The notes: a model not told the origin generated them from the letters alone. Positions 33,249 through 47,403 are shown, counted from the first letter of the stretch. The stretch: 64,000 nucleotides of DNA from Austropuccinia psidii (GCA_023105745.1 JALGQZ010000009.1:35020409-35084408); one strand, 5' to 3'. Translations and numbers: made by a program.

Positions 33249-35298
33249 GTATCAAAGGATTCGACCAAAATGGAGCTAAACCAAACTCCCTGAAGTTACT
33301 CAGAATAATACGCCATATGGGCATATCTGAGTACACCAGGATGCCATTTGGCATCACAAAAGGCACCAGCCCATTTCCAAAGGATGACGGACACACTCTT
33401 TCAGGATGAAATACTGGAATGCTGTATGGTATTATATATTGAGGATCTCATTATATAGTCAGAGACATGGCAAGACCATGTACAATACATAGACAGAGTG
33501 CTAAGCAAATTTACACCCATCAATCTGAAAATATCACTTAAAAAGTGTAATTTTGGGCAACAAGAGCTACTAGCTTTAGAACTTAAAGTCTCAGGTCTTA
33601 GTCTGCCAATTGACCAGAATAAAGTAGCAGAAGTACTGCAAAAGCCAGTACCAAGAAAAATCAAAGAGATGCAATTTTTCCTTGGGTTTGTTAGCCACTA
33701 TAGAAACCACATCAAAAATTGTGCCCACATAACTAGTAGTTTATAAAAGTTATATTCAAAAGATGCATTTTTTGAAATTACCCAGGAAAGAAGGGATGCA
33801 CATGAGAGAATCAAGCATAAACTCACAAATGCACCTGTTCTCATCTTGCCTGACTTTGAACTACCATTCAAGCTATACATAGAAGCAGCATGTAGCCAAG
33901 GATTAGGAGCAGCCCTTCATTAGAGACAAATTCTGGATGGTGAACCAAAAGAGGGAGTAATATAATACATTTCTAGGAAACTGAAAGATTCAGAAGCCAG
34001 GTATGGAGCCACCCAGACTGAATATCTGTGGTTAGTCTGGGGTCTGGAGAAACTCCATTATTTTTTGTAGGGTGCAGTATTTGAAGTCTACACAGACTGC
34101 ACAGCCTTCAAGTCTTTACTAATCATGAATACTACAAATAGACACATGCTGAGTTGGCAAATAGCTATCCAGGAGCATAGAGGGAATATGAAAATGATAG
34201 AAAAAGAAGGTAAAATTCATACCAATGCAGATGGCCTTAGCAGATGGCTACTGGATAATGTCAAAAGCAATCCAGCTTATCACCCTGAAGTTGCAGCCAA
34301 GATCCATATCCATTTCATGGAAATAGATAGGAAGTTGCACTTCAGAAACACTGATTCAGAAGGAACAGAAACTCCCATACTGGGAATAAGCTCCTCAGAA
34401 CTGCACATTGAATTTTTCAGTGCAGTACTAAAATCTCATGCCAAACACAAACAGTGTGGCATAATACTACAGCTCTTTAAACAAAGAGACAGCAGTCCAG
34501 ACGTGGAATCCTGACTGGAACAACCCTGGTTATGGGCCTATAAGGATAACAAGTTCTTCCTTATAGATGGCCTTCTCTACCACAGAGAAAATCACACAAG
34601 TGCACTCACAGTGGTAGAAAGACACTACATTTTTCTGATCCTGCAGGAATGCTATGACTGCCCCTACATAGGACACATGAGTGAAGACAGGACCAAAGAG
34701 AGGGTAGCAAGCAGACCTTGGTGGCCCAAGTGGGAACAAGGGTTGTTAGAAATTATGAACACTTGTGAAAGGTGCCAGAAGGCAACCAGGAAACATGGGA
34801 AGAAGTATGGATTACTTCAAAATATAGAAGAACCAAAATACCATTGGGAAACTATCAACATGAACTGGGTTACAGGACTTGTCCCAGGAGGCAAAGAAAA
34901 CTACAATGCCTGTTTAATCATGTTTGATAGGTTCAGAAAGAGTAGGTGGTGTCTACCATGCCATAAAGAGGACACAGCCATGGATACTTCTCTGTTCTTC
35001 TGGAATAAAATTGTATCTACCTGTGGAGTCCCTAAGATCATCATTAGTGATTGGGACCCAAAATTCACATCTGAATTTTGGACCAACTTATATGAAATTC
35101 TTGGTACCAAGCTTACATTTTCCACAGCTTACCATCCACAAAAACATGGACTAGCTGAAAGGATGATCCAGACAATGGAAGACTTCCTTATAAGATTCTG
35201 TGCCGTGGGCATGGAATACAAGGACCATGAAGGATAAAATCATGACTAGGTTACTGTTCTACCCAAAGTCCAACTGGCTTATAATACAAGTCAGCACT
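33249..35298 (+). pseudogene. B-main RT, RNase H and integrase core (decayed)
   Basis: Pol resumes with KGFDQNGAKPNSLKLL. The RT active site reads YIED followed by a stop (near 33440), so the second Asp pair is lost. Further stops occur near 33745, 33921, 33963, 34066 and 34512. RNase H motifs ([11 protein letters not shown]) and the integrase finger (CYDCPYIGH...CERCQK) remain. The first integrase Asp is Asn (MNWVTGL). The second Asp (IISDWDPKF) and the Glu (GLAERM) are kept. It ends at the gcact duplication of the next solo LTR. Confidence 0.85.
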
Positions 35299-37218
35299 TG
35301 TAAGATGTGACTATGAAACTGATGATAATATTACTATTAATCAACAGTACTATGTCTGTTCTTATGAAATATAATAATAAAAAATTATTATAACCACAAT
35401 TAAATAATTATAAAATTATTTCTTTCACGTGTTATACACTACTAGTGATTATAACAGTGAGCAGTAATTGTCTACAAGAATCAATTACAAGAAGAATTTA
35501 ATAATAAAAACTTCTTTTATTAAAATAATAAAATTATTTTAATATATAATTATCTTTTGCAAGAATAATTATAAAGATAATTCTTGAAGAAAACTATTAC
35601 TAGAGAAAAACTTTAAGAATTAAAGATAAATCACTCACTACTATTCCAAAGAGCTTATTGAAAGATAATATAGAGAGATTTGACGTAGAATTGTGGATTT
35701 AAGGGATCAAAATGAATTTATAAGATTATTAAAACAATATATAGTTGGATTCTATGATTTCACGTCTTTCTGATTGATTCTGAAAGAATTAAAACACTTA
35801 AGAATATCTGTAACTAATACTTACTTGTTGGTAACAATGATATAAAATGATAATAAGATGATTTGGAAAAAACAGCAAGAGGAGGCCTCTTTTAAGTCAA
35901 CAACAGCTCACAGAGGCGTGCCATGGAGCAAACTGAAAAACCAGTGAGTGAGAAAACAATAAACCCTTTTGGTTTATTGATTGCATCATTATTTGTCATG
36001 TAACATTATCATAATTACTTATTTGATGCTTTTACGTGACTACCAACCCCCATATGGTTAAGAATAAAAGGAGTAACATCTGTAAATCTTCTTTTATCCC
36101 AAAATAATCATTGATTTCTCAAATTTATCAATTTTAATGTCAATTTCATCACAGGTTGTAATTACTGTGAATTTTTGAAGATTCAGTGTTTCACGTAGAA
36201 TAGCCAAAAATGGACTGTACGTAAAACTTTGAATTTTACTAGTAAACCTGTAATTCTTTTTGGTTGTACCATAGATAATACAGTTCTCCTTTAGTCCTGA
36301 AAGTTTCAGAAGGATTCATTAAGAATTGTATTTTTAATGAATTTTTGAAGTTTTTACCTCATTTCTACGTAGAATTGCAACTAGCAGTGTTTTGCTGGTT
36401 GCTATGAGGTATATCAATGAATATGGGTCCCAAAAGGGTTTTAATTACTCTTTTGGGGTTTATCCATGGAAACTCATTAGTAATTGACATGGTTACAGGA
36501 GTGTAAGTAGCTCATTACCTCCTTGGCACGTCAAAATAGCAGGTTATTTGCTATTTTCTTATGATTTACAGTGTATGTAACTTGGTAACCAAGTTCCCAA
36601 AGAGGTTTAGTTTACCAATTGGGTTAAGATGAGCCATGGAACCAAGCTTTGGAGCTATCCACGCCTCTGGGGCCTCAGAAGTTGGGTACCCTGGCTCTCT
36701 TTGATGTCTTTTGTCCCCCTTGCCTATTTTTCACGTCAAAATAGAAATTTAAGCTTTAAGTGAGATATCCACTATGGGTGTACCAAAAGTGCATGTAAGA
36801 ATACCATAATATTAAGTTCTCAAAATATGCATAACACTATTCTTAGTGTATATGTAACATGGGCTTCCTCACATTCCCATTATTTTGGCGTGAAATTAAG
36901 AAAAACAAAAATTTTTGCGGATCTTTTATGTGGTATTGATGATGTGGTGTTGAAGTATTTTCCATTTTACCACCTCAAAGAGTTCATTTGAGCTTATTCA
37001 CTCCATGGAGCTACCCTAGGTGAAATTTTGTGTAGAATCCAAATCTGGCCTTAAATCCATGGATTTACTTACTCAATAAAAAGTTTTTCAACTTTTCTGA
37101 AATCAGAAATAATGAAATTTGAATATATGCATGACTTATGAGGTATGCATTATTCAGAATTTATTTTTAAGATAATTGTGGCCTATTTGGGTATGTAAGA
37201 TATACCTCAAGGCTCACA
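35299..37218 (-). mobile_element. Solo LTR, family E, in B-main integrase
   Basis: A 1920-bp insertion, TGTAAGATG...GGCTCACA, with a perfect gcact TSD (35294-35298 and 37219-37223). It is homologous over its full length, in reverse orientation, to 54649-56570. Its interior contains repeated ACGT-centred motifs and no gene. Confidence 0.9.
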
Positions 37219-37926
37219 GCACTCCACCACAGGAGAAACACCTGCACTGGTAGAAAAAGGGGGGAAACCTTTGTTGCCTGTGGATCACTTGAAGAAAAAC
37301 CTTCTAACCATCCACCCCACAGACAAAGAATTTCATTACATGTGGAAGAACGCCTGTGACACAGCTTCCAGATGCATAGCTGAGGCCAAAGAATATAACA
37401 AGAAGAGGTGGGACAAGACACACATTGAACCTGACTTTAAGGAAGGGGACCAGGTGTTAGTGTCTACACTAATCTTTAATAATCATAAAGGACCCAAGAA
37501 AATGAAATACTCATTTGTAGGGTCCTTCACTATCATTAAGTTGCTAGGGAAAAATGCAGTGAAAGTCAAGCTCAAAGGGTAATTTTCCAGGAAACACCCA
37601 GTCTTTCCAGTGAGCGTAGTCAAACCATAATTCCAGACAGCGGAGGATAAATTTGCCTCCAGGAAGAAAAACACCACCCCACCAGAAATAGTGGAGGAGG
37701 AGGCTTCCCCTGGACCTGTAAATAAAAATATCAAGGCCCGGAAGATCAGACTTAATGGGAAGGAGCAGAGACAATACTAAGTCAGATTAAAAAACCAAAC
37801 AGCTGAGAAAGACAAATGGTTGGCAGAAGATGCCATACCAGACCAGAACCTTCATTTAAGGAGAGTCAGAGCCTCTGGGGGACTGAAAAATCTAATCAAT
37901 GAGGAGCCTTTTTTAAAGGAAGGGTA
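37219..37926 (+). pseudogene. B-main integrase C-terminus, chromodomain-like tail and polypurine tract
   Basis: This is integrase C-terminal sequence (KKRWDKTHIEPDFKEGDQVL, then VSTLIFNNHKGPKKMKYSF). The GPF motif reads GSF. Stops occur at 37580-37582 and further on, before a chromodomain-like remnant (KDKWLAEDAIPDQNLHLRR). A polypurine tract (aaaggaaggg, 37915-37924) directly precedes the 3' LTR. Confidence 0.8.
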
Positions 37927-39143
37927 TGTCAGCCTGTGATTCAAAACTAGAGAACAAGCTTGACAGCCAAATACCATAAATCAATTGTATAGCCAAGATC
38001 CCACCGGAACATGGAGCTGAGCCAGATCACCTTGAAAAGTATTGAAAGAAAGAGGAAACTCACCCATTTCCAAATATGAAAAGTCCAATCACAATAGGAC
38101 AAAGAATAAGAAAGTTATTCCTGCTCAAAGTTGTTGCTGAGCATAACCCTTAATTTTCACCTCTCATCCGAAAGACAGAGTAAGAGGCTTAACCCCATCA
38201 AATAGGTATTCAAAATGAAGCTCCAAGTCAGGGATATCCAATTGTGCCAGCCAAACTGAGCTAACACCAGTATTACTGGGGTTATGGCCAAATTCAGGCC
38301 AAATAAAGGTGAAAAAAAATTCAACTCTCATCTAACTTTTACAGTTTTAGTGTGAGATAACTAAGGTGGGGTGTTTTTTGATAGAAAACAATCAGGGCTA
38401 TCTGATGGTATAATTCACTTCCCCATATATCAACTGGAACAAACGTCATAGGGAAAACAAGCCCAATACAGCTTTTTGCCTAAACCACGCATATGTACAA
38501 AAATATTGTACATGGCATAACTTTGCCATATTTAATGATAGCCGTATCAAATGAGGCACCATTGTTTAGAGCACATATGGGGCTACCCACTGAACCAATT
38601 TTGAGGTGGATATATCAAAAAATGACAAAGGTATGCCAGTTTTAAGGTCAAACACCCACAGTTTGGCCAATAAAGCCTTTCTGTGGGATCCTATCCAATA
38701 CCTCTGATTATGAGGGGTCAAACTGAAAGCGAAGCTTGTTTTTACTTCAATACATCATAGTTAGTTCAATTCTGGGATCAAATACAGGTTCTGTACATCA
38801 TTCTCAACGTCATACACGTCAGAATCAAGCTGTGTGGTTGCTAAATTAAAATGTTTGCCCTGTATTAGTGAAAGCTGCCCAGATGTGGTTTCAAAACCAC
38901 ATATGAGCCCAATAAAGGCTATAAAGGTCTTTTTCAAAACACAAGCCTGTCTTAGAGAGTGAAAAATCTTCACTTCCTCTACATGGAAAGGTCTAGCAGG
39001 CCTTCCACCCCATTTCAGGATAAAATGTGGCCTTATCACAGCCAGAAAAGTTTGCCTCATCCTGCTCTTGAACTCCTACATAGTAAAACTTTCAAAAGAA
39101 GTTATTTAGGGAAAAGAAGCAGGTATAATTCAAAGTCAATTAT
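37927..39143 (+). repeat. B-main 3' LTR, left part
   Basis: The first 1217 bp of the LTR (starting TGTCAGCCTGTG), cut by the insertion of A2 at its attat target (39139-39143). The remainder is at 49243-49462. Joined length is about 1432 bp, against 1435 bp for the 5' LTR. Confidence 0.9.
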
Positions 39144-40982
39144 TGTAAGGTGTGGATATGAAACTTTGATTAAAAATCAAGTACTTTTCCTGTCCTCAAA
39201 ATTTGTATAAGGTAAAAATCAATTAAAAATAGTATGGAATATTATTTTTAAGAGAAAACACGCCAATTTTATTGTTTATAACTTTATTAGTATAAAACAA
39301 TAATATTATAAAAATTTATTGTTTTACCAACAATAAAAATTTATCCAAAAAATACTCTACAAGAGATATTTTAAGGCTACAAAAGAAATTTCTTCAAGAG
39401 CAATTTCAATTGGAATTAATTGAGCAAAGAACTGCAAGCAATTAATTAAAGAACAAAGTCTTTAAAAAGAATATTAAAGAGAAAACACGCCCAAAAGTGA
39501 CCAGAGTGAATTTGGAAACAAAGTGACAAAGTTTACAGTGATGAAAGATGCTTTAATTCACTTTTGGGGTGGTTCAGGGGTAAAAATGATTATAAGAGTT
39601 ACAAACAATGATTATAATGATTTTTTCACGTGGTTAAAAAGATTAAAATGATTTAAAAATGGTGGTTGGAATCTTTGATTGATTGGTTTAACAGTGTTTA
39701 AACTAATTAATAAAAGGAAAAGATTCTAACATGAAGAGAAAAGTGGGGCAAAGAAGACATTCTTTTATAGCCATCAATTCTCTTACTCCAAAAGTAAAAA
39801 TTACTCTTGTCAGTCGTGAAAAACAGTCTGACAACAGAAAAGCCAATTATGGCATCATTGAACCCTGGTTCAGGCCAAAAAAGGGCTGGTTTAAGCCATT
39901 TTTAGCCATTTTTAGCCATTTTAGACCCTTAACTCAGCCATTACTATAGCAATACCAGGCCTAGAGCCCTCAAAACACGTCAGAATGAGTGTCAGAGACG
40001 TAGAAACCAGTTAAAACTGTTTTTACTATGATTGTTTTATCTTAAGGGTAGTTTTACCCTCTTGGCAACAGCTAAAACTACCCCAGTTGGTATCAAAACC
40101 ACATCATCAATTGAGTTCACAGACCCTGTGACTCAATTCCAGGCCAAAAGTGATGAAATTTTGCGTGAATTTTGACATCCCACGCCTGTCAACAAGGATT
40201 TTGGGGGTCTAGCTCCCCCTTAGAGCTGGAGTTCCTTTTCCCCCCCAAATTTAATCTTTCCAATTTATTTTTCCTTTAATTCCTCATCATGTATTATACT
40301 TATATTTTACACATGTAATTCAATTCAATTGTATAGTACAATACAGTAATAATTGACACCTCATATGTAAATTAAAGTTCACTTATGTAATACACGCGCA
40401 CATTTTGACATTTCAATTGAATTCAATTTAAAATACTTCAATTCCTCATAACTTCTAAACTAAACACAACACCTCAATTTTAACACAAAATTTGATGGTT
40501 AACCTCACATGTGGTGTGAATTAACTTAAGGTTTTGAGGATTTTCAACTTTTGTATTGAAAATACTAAAAACTTAATTTAAGCTTATTTAGAGTTGAGCT
40601 ACAAGAATTTCACTCAGAGGTGACCCCACCTGATTTTTTATGAGGAATCCAATGGTGAAATAATTTTTGTATGTTTATTTATTGAATAAAAAGTTATAAT
40701 AATTTTTATTTAAATTTTTTCTAAATTTATTTATTTTTTCACAATTTTGTTAAAATTTCATTTTTACTTAATTTTTCCAAGTATAAATGTAATTTTATAC
40801 TTACAAAATTTGATGTATTTATATTTTTAAATTGTAATTAATTTTTTATTTTTAATATAATTTTATATTTATATTTTCATTTTTATTTTAATAATATAAA
40901 TAAATTTATTTTATTTATATTAATATGTTATTTTTTGCATTTGTGGTCTTTTGGGTATATGAAATTACCTCTAAGGCTCACA
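39144..40982 (-). repeat. A2 3' LTR
   Basis: An 1839-bp LTR (on the plus strand TGTAAGG...GGCTCACA). It is preceded on the element strand by the polypurine tract. Confidence 0.95.
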
Positions 40983-40994
40983 TTCCCTCCCCCT
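40983..40994 (-). promoter_or_regulatory. A2 polypurine tract
   Basis: On the element strand agggggagggaa, identical to A1, directly upstream of the 3' LTR. Confidence 0.85.
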
Positions 40995-41005
40995 AAAAAA
41001 GAATA

Positions 41006-44000
41006 TTACTGTGTAATATTGGTGTTTCTAGTGTGTCTAAATCTCCTGAGTAGTTTGGTAGCTTCTGGTATATCTTTTTCTTCTAACCATTCATCTTCAC
41101 AAGTTGGGTCACTGTACCTAACAAGGTATTCCCTTACTTTCTTGGTTCTTAATTTCCTTTCTTTAAGAACTTTGGTGATTTTCTTAGTACCAGGTGTCTC
41201 AATAGGAGGTATAACTTGGGGAATCTTATTCCTCAAGGGAAATTCCTCAGCATCACTAGATTTATGTGGCTTTATCAAGCTTACTGGAAATGTAGGGTGC
41301 TTATTGTTAAGTTCTTCAGATAATTCTACTTCCACAGCATTTTCTCCATGGAGGGCTTTAATCACAAAAGGTCCTGCAAAGGAGTCTTTCAATTTTTTAC
41401 ATCCTTTGATGTTATTAAAGTTAGTGGTGGATACAAGAACTAGGTCCCCCACTTTAAAATCTGGAGTTGCATGTGATTTATCCCATTTGTCTTTAGCATA
41501 TGCAAAAGAGTCCTCCATGCATCTTATTGCATGCTTTCTAGCTTTGTCTAGCATTCCTTTGAAGCTAGCAGCTGTGGGATGTATTTCGATTAAGTCTTTC
41601 CTCAAGGAATCTTGGGGTAACTTGGGGTTCCATCCTTTTTCTAGAATAGCAGGAGTCTGATTGGTACTGTCATGGATTGATGTTTTATATGCTAATTCCA
41701 GTGCTGGTAACAGAGTACACCAATCATGGGTAAATCCATCACAATCTTTGAATTCAAGGCCATATGCACAAAATCTTCTCACCATGTCCTCTAAGGTTTG
41801 GATCATTCTTTCAGCCAGGCCATCAGTTTGTGGGTGGTAGGCTGTAGAGAAAGACAGTTTAGTGCCAAATAATTGGTGAAGATTTGTCCATAGTGCTGAA
41901 GTGAATTTGGGATCTCTATCACTGATGATATTTGTAAATATCCCAGTCCATGACACTACTCTATTCCATATCAGAAGAGCTGTATCCATGGCTGTATCAT
42001 CTTTGTGACATGGTAAAAAGATTGGAGTTTTACTGAATCTGTCTACAATAACTAGGCAAGCATTATAGCTCCTATCACCTCCTGGTGGTAGGCCAGTTAC
42101 CCAATCCATATGAACAATTTCCCAAGGTCTGTTTGGTTCTTGGAGTTTTATCATATTTCCAAGTCTTTTGCCAGTTGATTTATTTGCTTTTTGGCATCTG
42201 TCACAGGTTTTGCAATACTCTGCAACATCTTTCTGCCACATTGGCCACCATATGCAGGTCTTTACTTTTTCTCTTGTTCTGTCTTCAGAAAGATGTCCTG
42301 AAAAGGGACTATCATGGCATTCTTTCAGTACAAGATTGATTAATGACCTGTCTACAACTGTCATGACACATGTGTGCTTGGTTCTGTGGTAAATTATACC
42401 ATCCAGTAGGTGAAATCTTCCTTCATCATAAGATTTTCTCCATACTTCATCCAAGGCATGTATTAGAGAGTTGTCCTTACAGTCTTTGTTAAGTAATTGG
42501 CATAAGATGCTACAATTCTTATCTTGAGTGTAACTACTTCTGACTTCTTCAAAGAAGGTGGTGTTTAAGTCTGTAACACTTATCCCTTCTATTGGAATTT
42601 GTGGTGAAGCTTCTTCTGGTACATAAGCAGGATTATCAATATCATTTGGTAATGGCCATCTGCTTAGCCCATCTGCATTCTTATGAATATTCCCATCCTT
42701 ATGAACAATAGTCATATTGCCTGTGTATTCTTGTATGGCTATTTGCCATCTGAGCATGTGTCTGTTGGGTGTTTTCATGTTTAAAAGTGATTTGACAGCT
42801 GTACAATCTGTTATCACTTCAAAAACACATCCCTCTAAGAAGTAGTTTAATTTCTCCAAGGCCCAAACAAGGCATAGACATTCCATCTGACTTGCTCCAT
42901 ATCTGGATTCAGTTGGTTTGATTTGCCTGGATATGAAACATATGGGTCCTTCTACAGGTTTATCATTAATGATCTGAACTTGGTGAAGTGCAGCACCCAG
43001 TCCATCCCCTGATGCATCAATATACAGTTTGAAAGGCAATTTAAAGTCTGGCATCAGCAAGAGTGGAGCAGTGGTCAATGCTTCTCTCAGAGACTCAAAG
43101 GCTTTGACTCTGTCAACAGTCATTTCAAATACTGTGTCTTTGTCACACAACTTATAAAGTGGTCTTGCTATGGATGCAAAATCTTTAATGTGTTGCCTGT
43201 AATATCCTGCAAAGCCTAAGAATGACTGAATTTTCTTTTTATTCTGAGGCATGGGTTTTAACAATACTGCTGCAACTTTGTTTTTGTCAATTCCAAGGGA
43301 CAAACCAGATACAACATGTCCTAGTGCTTTAAGTTCTTTAAATCCAAAATGGCATTTCTTTAAAGAGATTTTCATGTTGACTGATTGAATTTTTGTCAAA
43401 ACTCTGGATAATCTGTACATGTGCTCCTCCCAAGTCTTGGAACAGACAATAATATCATCAATGTAAATGATTAACCATCCCTCTGAGAGTTCTTCAGGGA
43501 AGATTTCATTCATCATTCTTTGGAAGTGTGAAGGTGCATTTTTGATACCAAAGGGCATCCTCAAGTATTCATACACTTCACAATGAACAATAATTCTCAA
43601 GTATTTCCTTGCTCTTGGTGTTACCACATTTTGATGGAATCCTTTAAGGGCATCCATAGTGGTTATATACACTGCTTGAGATATTTGAGTAAGGGCAATT
43701 TGGATTTTTGGTATTGGGTATCTGTCTGGAACAGTGTAGGTGTTCAGAGCTCTAAAGTCCCCAACCATTCTGGATTTTCCATTATGCCATGCCACTATGA
43801 CTGGTGTAGTTATTTCTACCTCTTCATTGTGGCCTACTTTTCTTATTACACCAAGGTCCAGAAGTTCTTTGATATGAATTTCCAGAGCTTCTCTTGATTT
43901 TGGACTTGCTGGGTATGCAGGTCTTCTTAAGAGTGGTGGATAAGGTCTCTCAATGTTGAGAATGATGTCAACTTCATGACCAATAATTGCTCCTAGAGGT

Positions 44001-46930
44001 TCTTTGTCTGTAGCAAATGCTCCTTTGTGGTCATACAAAAGGGAAGAAAGTTCATTTTCTTGTTTATCAGTCAGATGAAGGCTTATTTCAGCCTCATTTA
44101 ACTGCTCAGACTTAAATTTTTCTAACTCTAAGTTGACTGGTGATACTTTGTTTACTGTAATTTGTCTTTTAAAAGGTAAAAAGGCACATTTTTGGCACTT
44201 ATTATCTCCAATAGTAAAGTATCTGTCTTTGTTATTATGTAAATCTATCCCATACATGATTAAATAGTCATTTCCCAATATAAAATGGGTACTAGAGCAA
44301 TTTTCCATAACAACAAATTCAACTGTGATCCTTAAATTCCCATTTATGTGTGGGAATATGACATTGGTCTCAAAGATTCCTAATGCTTTCATTGGGTTAC
44401 TTGCACTGTTGAATTTTATACCATCAATTGGTAACAATTGGTCTTCAAAATTTGGTACACAAGTCTTAAGAAAAGATTTCCCAACACAAGAGCAGAAGGC
44501 TCCTGGGTCAAGTAAAAGTTTGGTGGGCTTGTTGTCAATCACCACCTCTGTTATACAGGAGTTACCAGCTGTATAACCTTTTCCTCTGTTTGGTTTTGTC
44601 TTCATAAGTTGTGCATCTTGAATTTTTGATAAATCAAGTTGACCATTGCTTAATTGTGGCAAGTGGGAATAAGATTCCATGATGTCAAAAGTGGCATTGA
44701 TATTTTCTATGTCTTTTGAAGATTCAGAAAATATGGATGACTTATCATCTGAATTGTCCTCAGCTATGTCTTCTTTTTCAACATCTGGTTCTTTTTCAAT
44801 GTCAATTTCATTGATTTTCCCCCTTTTTGGACATGTATTGGCTAAATGGGTGGTGCTTTGGCAAATATGGCACTTTCTGACTGTATCTGCAGATTTATAC
44901 TTAATATTACTAGAATTTTCTTTGGGGTTTTTGTCCACAGAATCTTTCCAAGGTGTATTAAACCTTGTTTTGATATTCACCCTACTAGAACCAATTTTGG
45001 TTCTTGTGGTTACTTCTTCTAGTATATTGATAATATCCTCTGCTGAAGATTGTTCAGTAGTCCTGCTTTTGATAGCATGCTCTAAGTCACCTCCACATTG
45101 TCTCAGAATCTTTCTATGGATCATAAATTCTGACATGTCTGGATATAATGCTGTTAATCTGTCTTTCTGTTGGCAAAACCATGGTAAAGCTCTGTCTTTA
45201 TCAGCATTAAATTTTGCAGATTCAAAGGCTGTTTCAACTTTAAACCTCCAAGCATCATTTGCCCATTTGTTGATGATTTGGGTTTTCCACCAAGTCCAAC
45301 TCTGGTGCCCATGTGCTTGTCTTATTTTGATGTACCATCTGTGAGCTGATCTGGTAAACAAGGTGTTAAACCTGGCTGTTACCAATCTGTCTGGTAATTC
45401 AAAATCCTCTTTGATCATGTCAATACCTCTAATGAATTCCATATGGTCATACGCTCCTTCACCACTGAAGTGAGGCCATTCTTTAAGTTTTGGAACTTCT
45501 TTCAAGAGTGCTTGGCCCATTGATGGTTCCAAGTTATGAAAAGAAGTGGATAATTCATTTTTTAATTGTGAATTATCAGGATCCAATACTTGTGGATTTG
45601 GAATTCTTGTGCCCTCATTTTGATTCAGAGGTGTAGACATTCTTGGTAAGGTGTTCAGTATTTGTTCAATGTCATTCATTTTACTGTTGCTACACCTTTG
45701 GGAATTTCTGTATTCATGTTGGAAGCTTAGTATTAAATTTATTACTTCAATTTTATACATGTCTTCCTTATGTGTCAGCTCTTGCCATAACTCTGTTTGT
45801 CTTGTATTATCAGCAGTGACTTGATTTAATTTCATTGATAATTTTGATACCTCTTCTTGTGAAGCATCAAAACACTTTTTCAAGGCAATGGTATATGTCT
45901 TTACTTCAGTAAATGAATTTGAAATGTCATCAAGGACTTTCTTGTTATCTGTTTTGATAATATTTATGGCTTGTTTAATTCTTGTTTCAATTATGTCATC
46001 AATATTGAATTTAGAATATTTATCTGTTAATTCTTTAATAATGGCAGATTGTTCATTTATTTTATTGTTAGAAGAATTATCATTATTAGAATTTTTAAGT
46101 GTTCTTAAAACTTTTTCAAAACACATAAGTGTTTCATTAATTTGGCACAGACTCAGGTTGTTTGTTTTAATGTTGTTACAAATGGTTTCATTTTTATCAG
46201 AAAGATGTTTCTTCACGTCATTTATAGCATCATAAAACTCTGGGATGGAATCAAATATATCAGAAATCATTTCTGCAACCTTAATCTGGCTTCCTCCTTC
46301 TTCTGTAATTCCATCATGGTTCTGGCCATCTGGAATACATTTTTCATGGCATCCTGCTGAATCTTTGGAATTCTGTAGCCCTGGCTGTAAGGTTTTGGGG
46401 CTGGTGCCTTCCCTTTGCCCTTGTTTGGAGCTTGTGGCTGCTTTTTCACGTTGGAATTGCTGCTGCTGGCCACTGGGGCTGTTTTTGGCACTGGTTTGGG
46501 TGGTGGAGGGTTGTTTTTCCTCCATTCCAGTGTCAAAAGCATCATGTTTTTCTTCTCCATCAATGGATGCCATCCATTGAGCGATTTGCAAGTGTTGGGA
46601 TGGCCCAGGAATTCTCTTACTGTCAGGTAAGAATTCATGCAATTCTTCCACAGGTCTGCAAGGATCTGGTACTCCTTGAATTGAAGTGCATTGTTGTATG
46701 CACTGTGGCTGGCTTTGTATATGTCCACAGAGGCTTGTTGTGGCGGTGTCAGCTCTTTTTGAAGGTAAAATGGTATTATCAGCTTCAGAATGACTCATTT
46801 TAGTTGTTTGGAAGTCATTAACTGACCTTTTTCCTTCTGTACCTGATTGGCTTCTGCCATAATCACATCTATTACCTTTTTGGGAGCTGCTTGAGGGGTT
46901 ATAGCTGGCTCCTGATCTGGTTGAAGGCAT
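41006..46930 (-). CDS. A2 Gag-Pol polyprotein
   Basis: A 1974-codon polyprotein colinear with A1 and without indels. The CCHC knuckle ([14 protein letters not shown]), the protease motif DPGA, RT YIDD, the RNase H acidic residues, the HHCC finger (here KTCIWWP, the likely ancestral Trp), the integrase D,D35E triad, the GPF motif and the chromodomain-like tail are all present. Replacements against A1 are concentrated in the N-terminal about 220 residues, the part that overlaps ORF1. The rest is highly conserved. As in A1, translation may really begin at M221 (ATG at 46270-46268) through the ATGA overlap. The encoded enzymes would reverse transcribe and integrate the element. Confidence 0.95.
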   Translation of the reverse strand: MPSTRSGASYNPSSSSQKGNRCDYGRSQSGTEGKRSVNDFQTTKMSHSEADNTILPSKRADTATTSLCGHIQSQPQCIQQCTSIQGVPDPCRPVEELHEFLPDSKRIPGPSQHLQIAQWMASIDGEEKHDAFDTGMEEKQPSTTQTSAKNSPSGQQQQFQREKAATSSKQGQREGTSPKTLQPGLQNSKDSAGCHEKCIPDGQNHDGITEEGGSQIKVAEMISDIFDSIPEFYDAINDVKKHLSDKNETICNNIKTNNLSLCQINETLMCFEKVLRTLKNSNNDNSSNNKINEQSAIIKELTDKYSKFNIDDIIETRIKQAINIIKTDNKKVLDDISNSFTEVKTYTIALKKCFDASQEEVSKLSMKLNQVTADNTRQTELWQELTHKEDMYKIEVINLILSFQHEYRNSQRCSNSKMNDIEQILNTLPRMSTPLNQNEGTRIPNPQVLDPDNSQLKNELSTSFHNLEPSMGQALLKEVPKLKEWPHFSGEGAYDHMEFIRGIDMIKEDFELPDRLVTARFNTLFTRSAHRWYIKIRQAHGHQSWTWWKTQIINKWANDAWRFKVETAFESAKFNADKDRALPWFCQQKDRLTALYPDMSEFMIHRKILRQCGGDLEHAIKSRTTEQSSAEDIINILEEVTTRTKIGSSRVNIKTRFNTPWKDSVDKNPKENSSNIKYKSADTVRKCHICQSTTHLANTCPKRGKINEIDIEKEPDVEKEDIAEDNSDDKSSIFSESSKDIENINATFDIMESYSHLPQLSNGQLDLSKIQDAQLMKTKPNRGKGYTAGNSCITEVVIDNKPTKLLLDPGAFCSCVGKSFLKTCVPNFEDQLLPIDGIKFNSASNPMKALGIFETNVIFPHINGNLRITVEFVVMENCSSTHFILGNDYLIMYGIDLHNNKDRYFTIGDNKCQKCAFLPFKRQITVNKVSPVNLELEKFKSEQLNEAEISLHLTDKQENELSSLLYDHKGAFATDKEPLGAIIGHEVDIILNIERPYPPLLRRPAYPASPKSREALEIHIKELLDLGVIRKVGHNEEVEITTPVIVAWHNGKSRMVGDFRALNTYTVPDRYPIPKIQIALTQISQAVYITTMDALKGFHQNVVTPRARKYLRIIVHCEVYEYLRMPFGIKNAPSHFQRMMNEIFPEELSEGWLIIYIDDIIVCSKTWEEHMYRLSRVLTKIQSVNMKISLKKCHFGFKELKALGHVVSGLSLGIDKNKVAAVLLKPMPQNKKKIQSFLGFAGYYRQHIKDFASIARPLYKLCDKDTVFEMTVDRVKAFESLREALTTAPLLLMPDFKLPFKLYIDASGDGLGAALHQVQIINDKPVEGPICFISRQIKPTESRYGASQMECLCLVWALEKLNYFLEGCVFEVITDCTAVKSLLNMKTPNRHMLRWQIAIQEYTGNMTIVHKDGNIHKNADGLSRWPLPNDIDNPAYVPEEASPQIPIEGISVTDLNTTFFEEVRSSYTQDKNCSILCQLLNKDCKDNSLIHALDEVWRKSYDEGRFHLLDGIIYHRTKHTCVMTVVDRSLINLVLKECHDSPFSGHLSEDRTREKVKTCIWWPMWQKDVAEYCKTCDRCQKANKSTGKRLGNMIKLQEPNRPWEIVHMDWVTGLPPGGDRSYNACLVIVDRFSKTPIFLPCHKDDTAMDTALLIWNRVVSWTGIFTNIISDRDPKFTSALWTNLHQLFGTKLSFSTAYHPQTDGLAERMIQTLEDMVRRFCAYGLEFKDCDGFTHDWCTLLPALELAYKTSIHDSTNQTPAILEKGWNPKLPQDSLRKDLIEIHPTAASFKGMLDKARKHAIRCMEDSFAYAKDKWDKSHATPDFKVGDLVLVSTTNFNNIKGCKKLKDSFAGPFVIKALHGENAVEVELSEELNNKHPTFPVSLIKPHKSSDAEEFPLRNKIPQVIPPIETPGTKKITKVLKERKLRTKKVREYLVRYSDPTCEDEWLEEKDIPEATKLLRRFRHTRNTNITQ

Positions 46931-47178
46931 AATTATGGTTAAAAAGGCTTAAAATAGTAATTTTACGTCAAAAAACTTACTGTTGGCCAAATTTTTGGCT
47001 TTCTGAAGAGTATTACTTATGTCCAAGTTAATTAATTCAGAAGATATTGGTTCAGGTTGGTTATTTTGAGTCACAATAACAGTACTATTATGATCAGAAT
47101 TAACAGTACTGGCAGGGATAATGCTGGTTACTGTTGAGGCTGTTTCAATGTTTTCTTGTCTTACCACGTTGTCAGACA
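46267..47178 (-). pseudogene. A2 ORF1: spliced overlapping-frame protein with one nonsense codon
   Basis: Exons correspond to 47178-46981 and 46916-46267, with a 64-nt GTAAG...CAACCAG intron at 46980-46917. The joined frame is in phase as in A1. It ends in the same ATGA overlap (46270-46267). A TGA at 46797-46795 replaces a Trp codon of A1, while the gag-pol frame only changes Gly to Ser there. Downstream of it, 153 codons differ from A1 at only six residues. Confidence 0.6.
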
Positions 47179-47385
47179 CTAAAATTAATGAAAAAACCAA
47201 TTAATTAAGTAAAAAAAAGATTATTTCAAAAAAGAAATAAAAATATAAGCCTCACTTATAATATGAAAAAAATTATTTTTTATGGGTTTTTTTGAATTAT
47301 AAGTATTTTTTATATGTTTTAAAATTTTTCAATATAAGAAAAAAGATTTAAAAAGAGTAAAAAAAATATGTCACAGGTAAAATAT

Positions 47386-47401
47386 CACGGCTGGGCCCCC
47401 A
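47386..47401 (-). promoter_or_regulatory. A2 primer-binding region
   Basis: On the element strand tgggggcccagccgtg, two bases after the 5' LTR, the same as A1. Confidence 0.6.
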
Positions 47402-47403
47402 AA

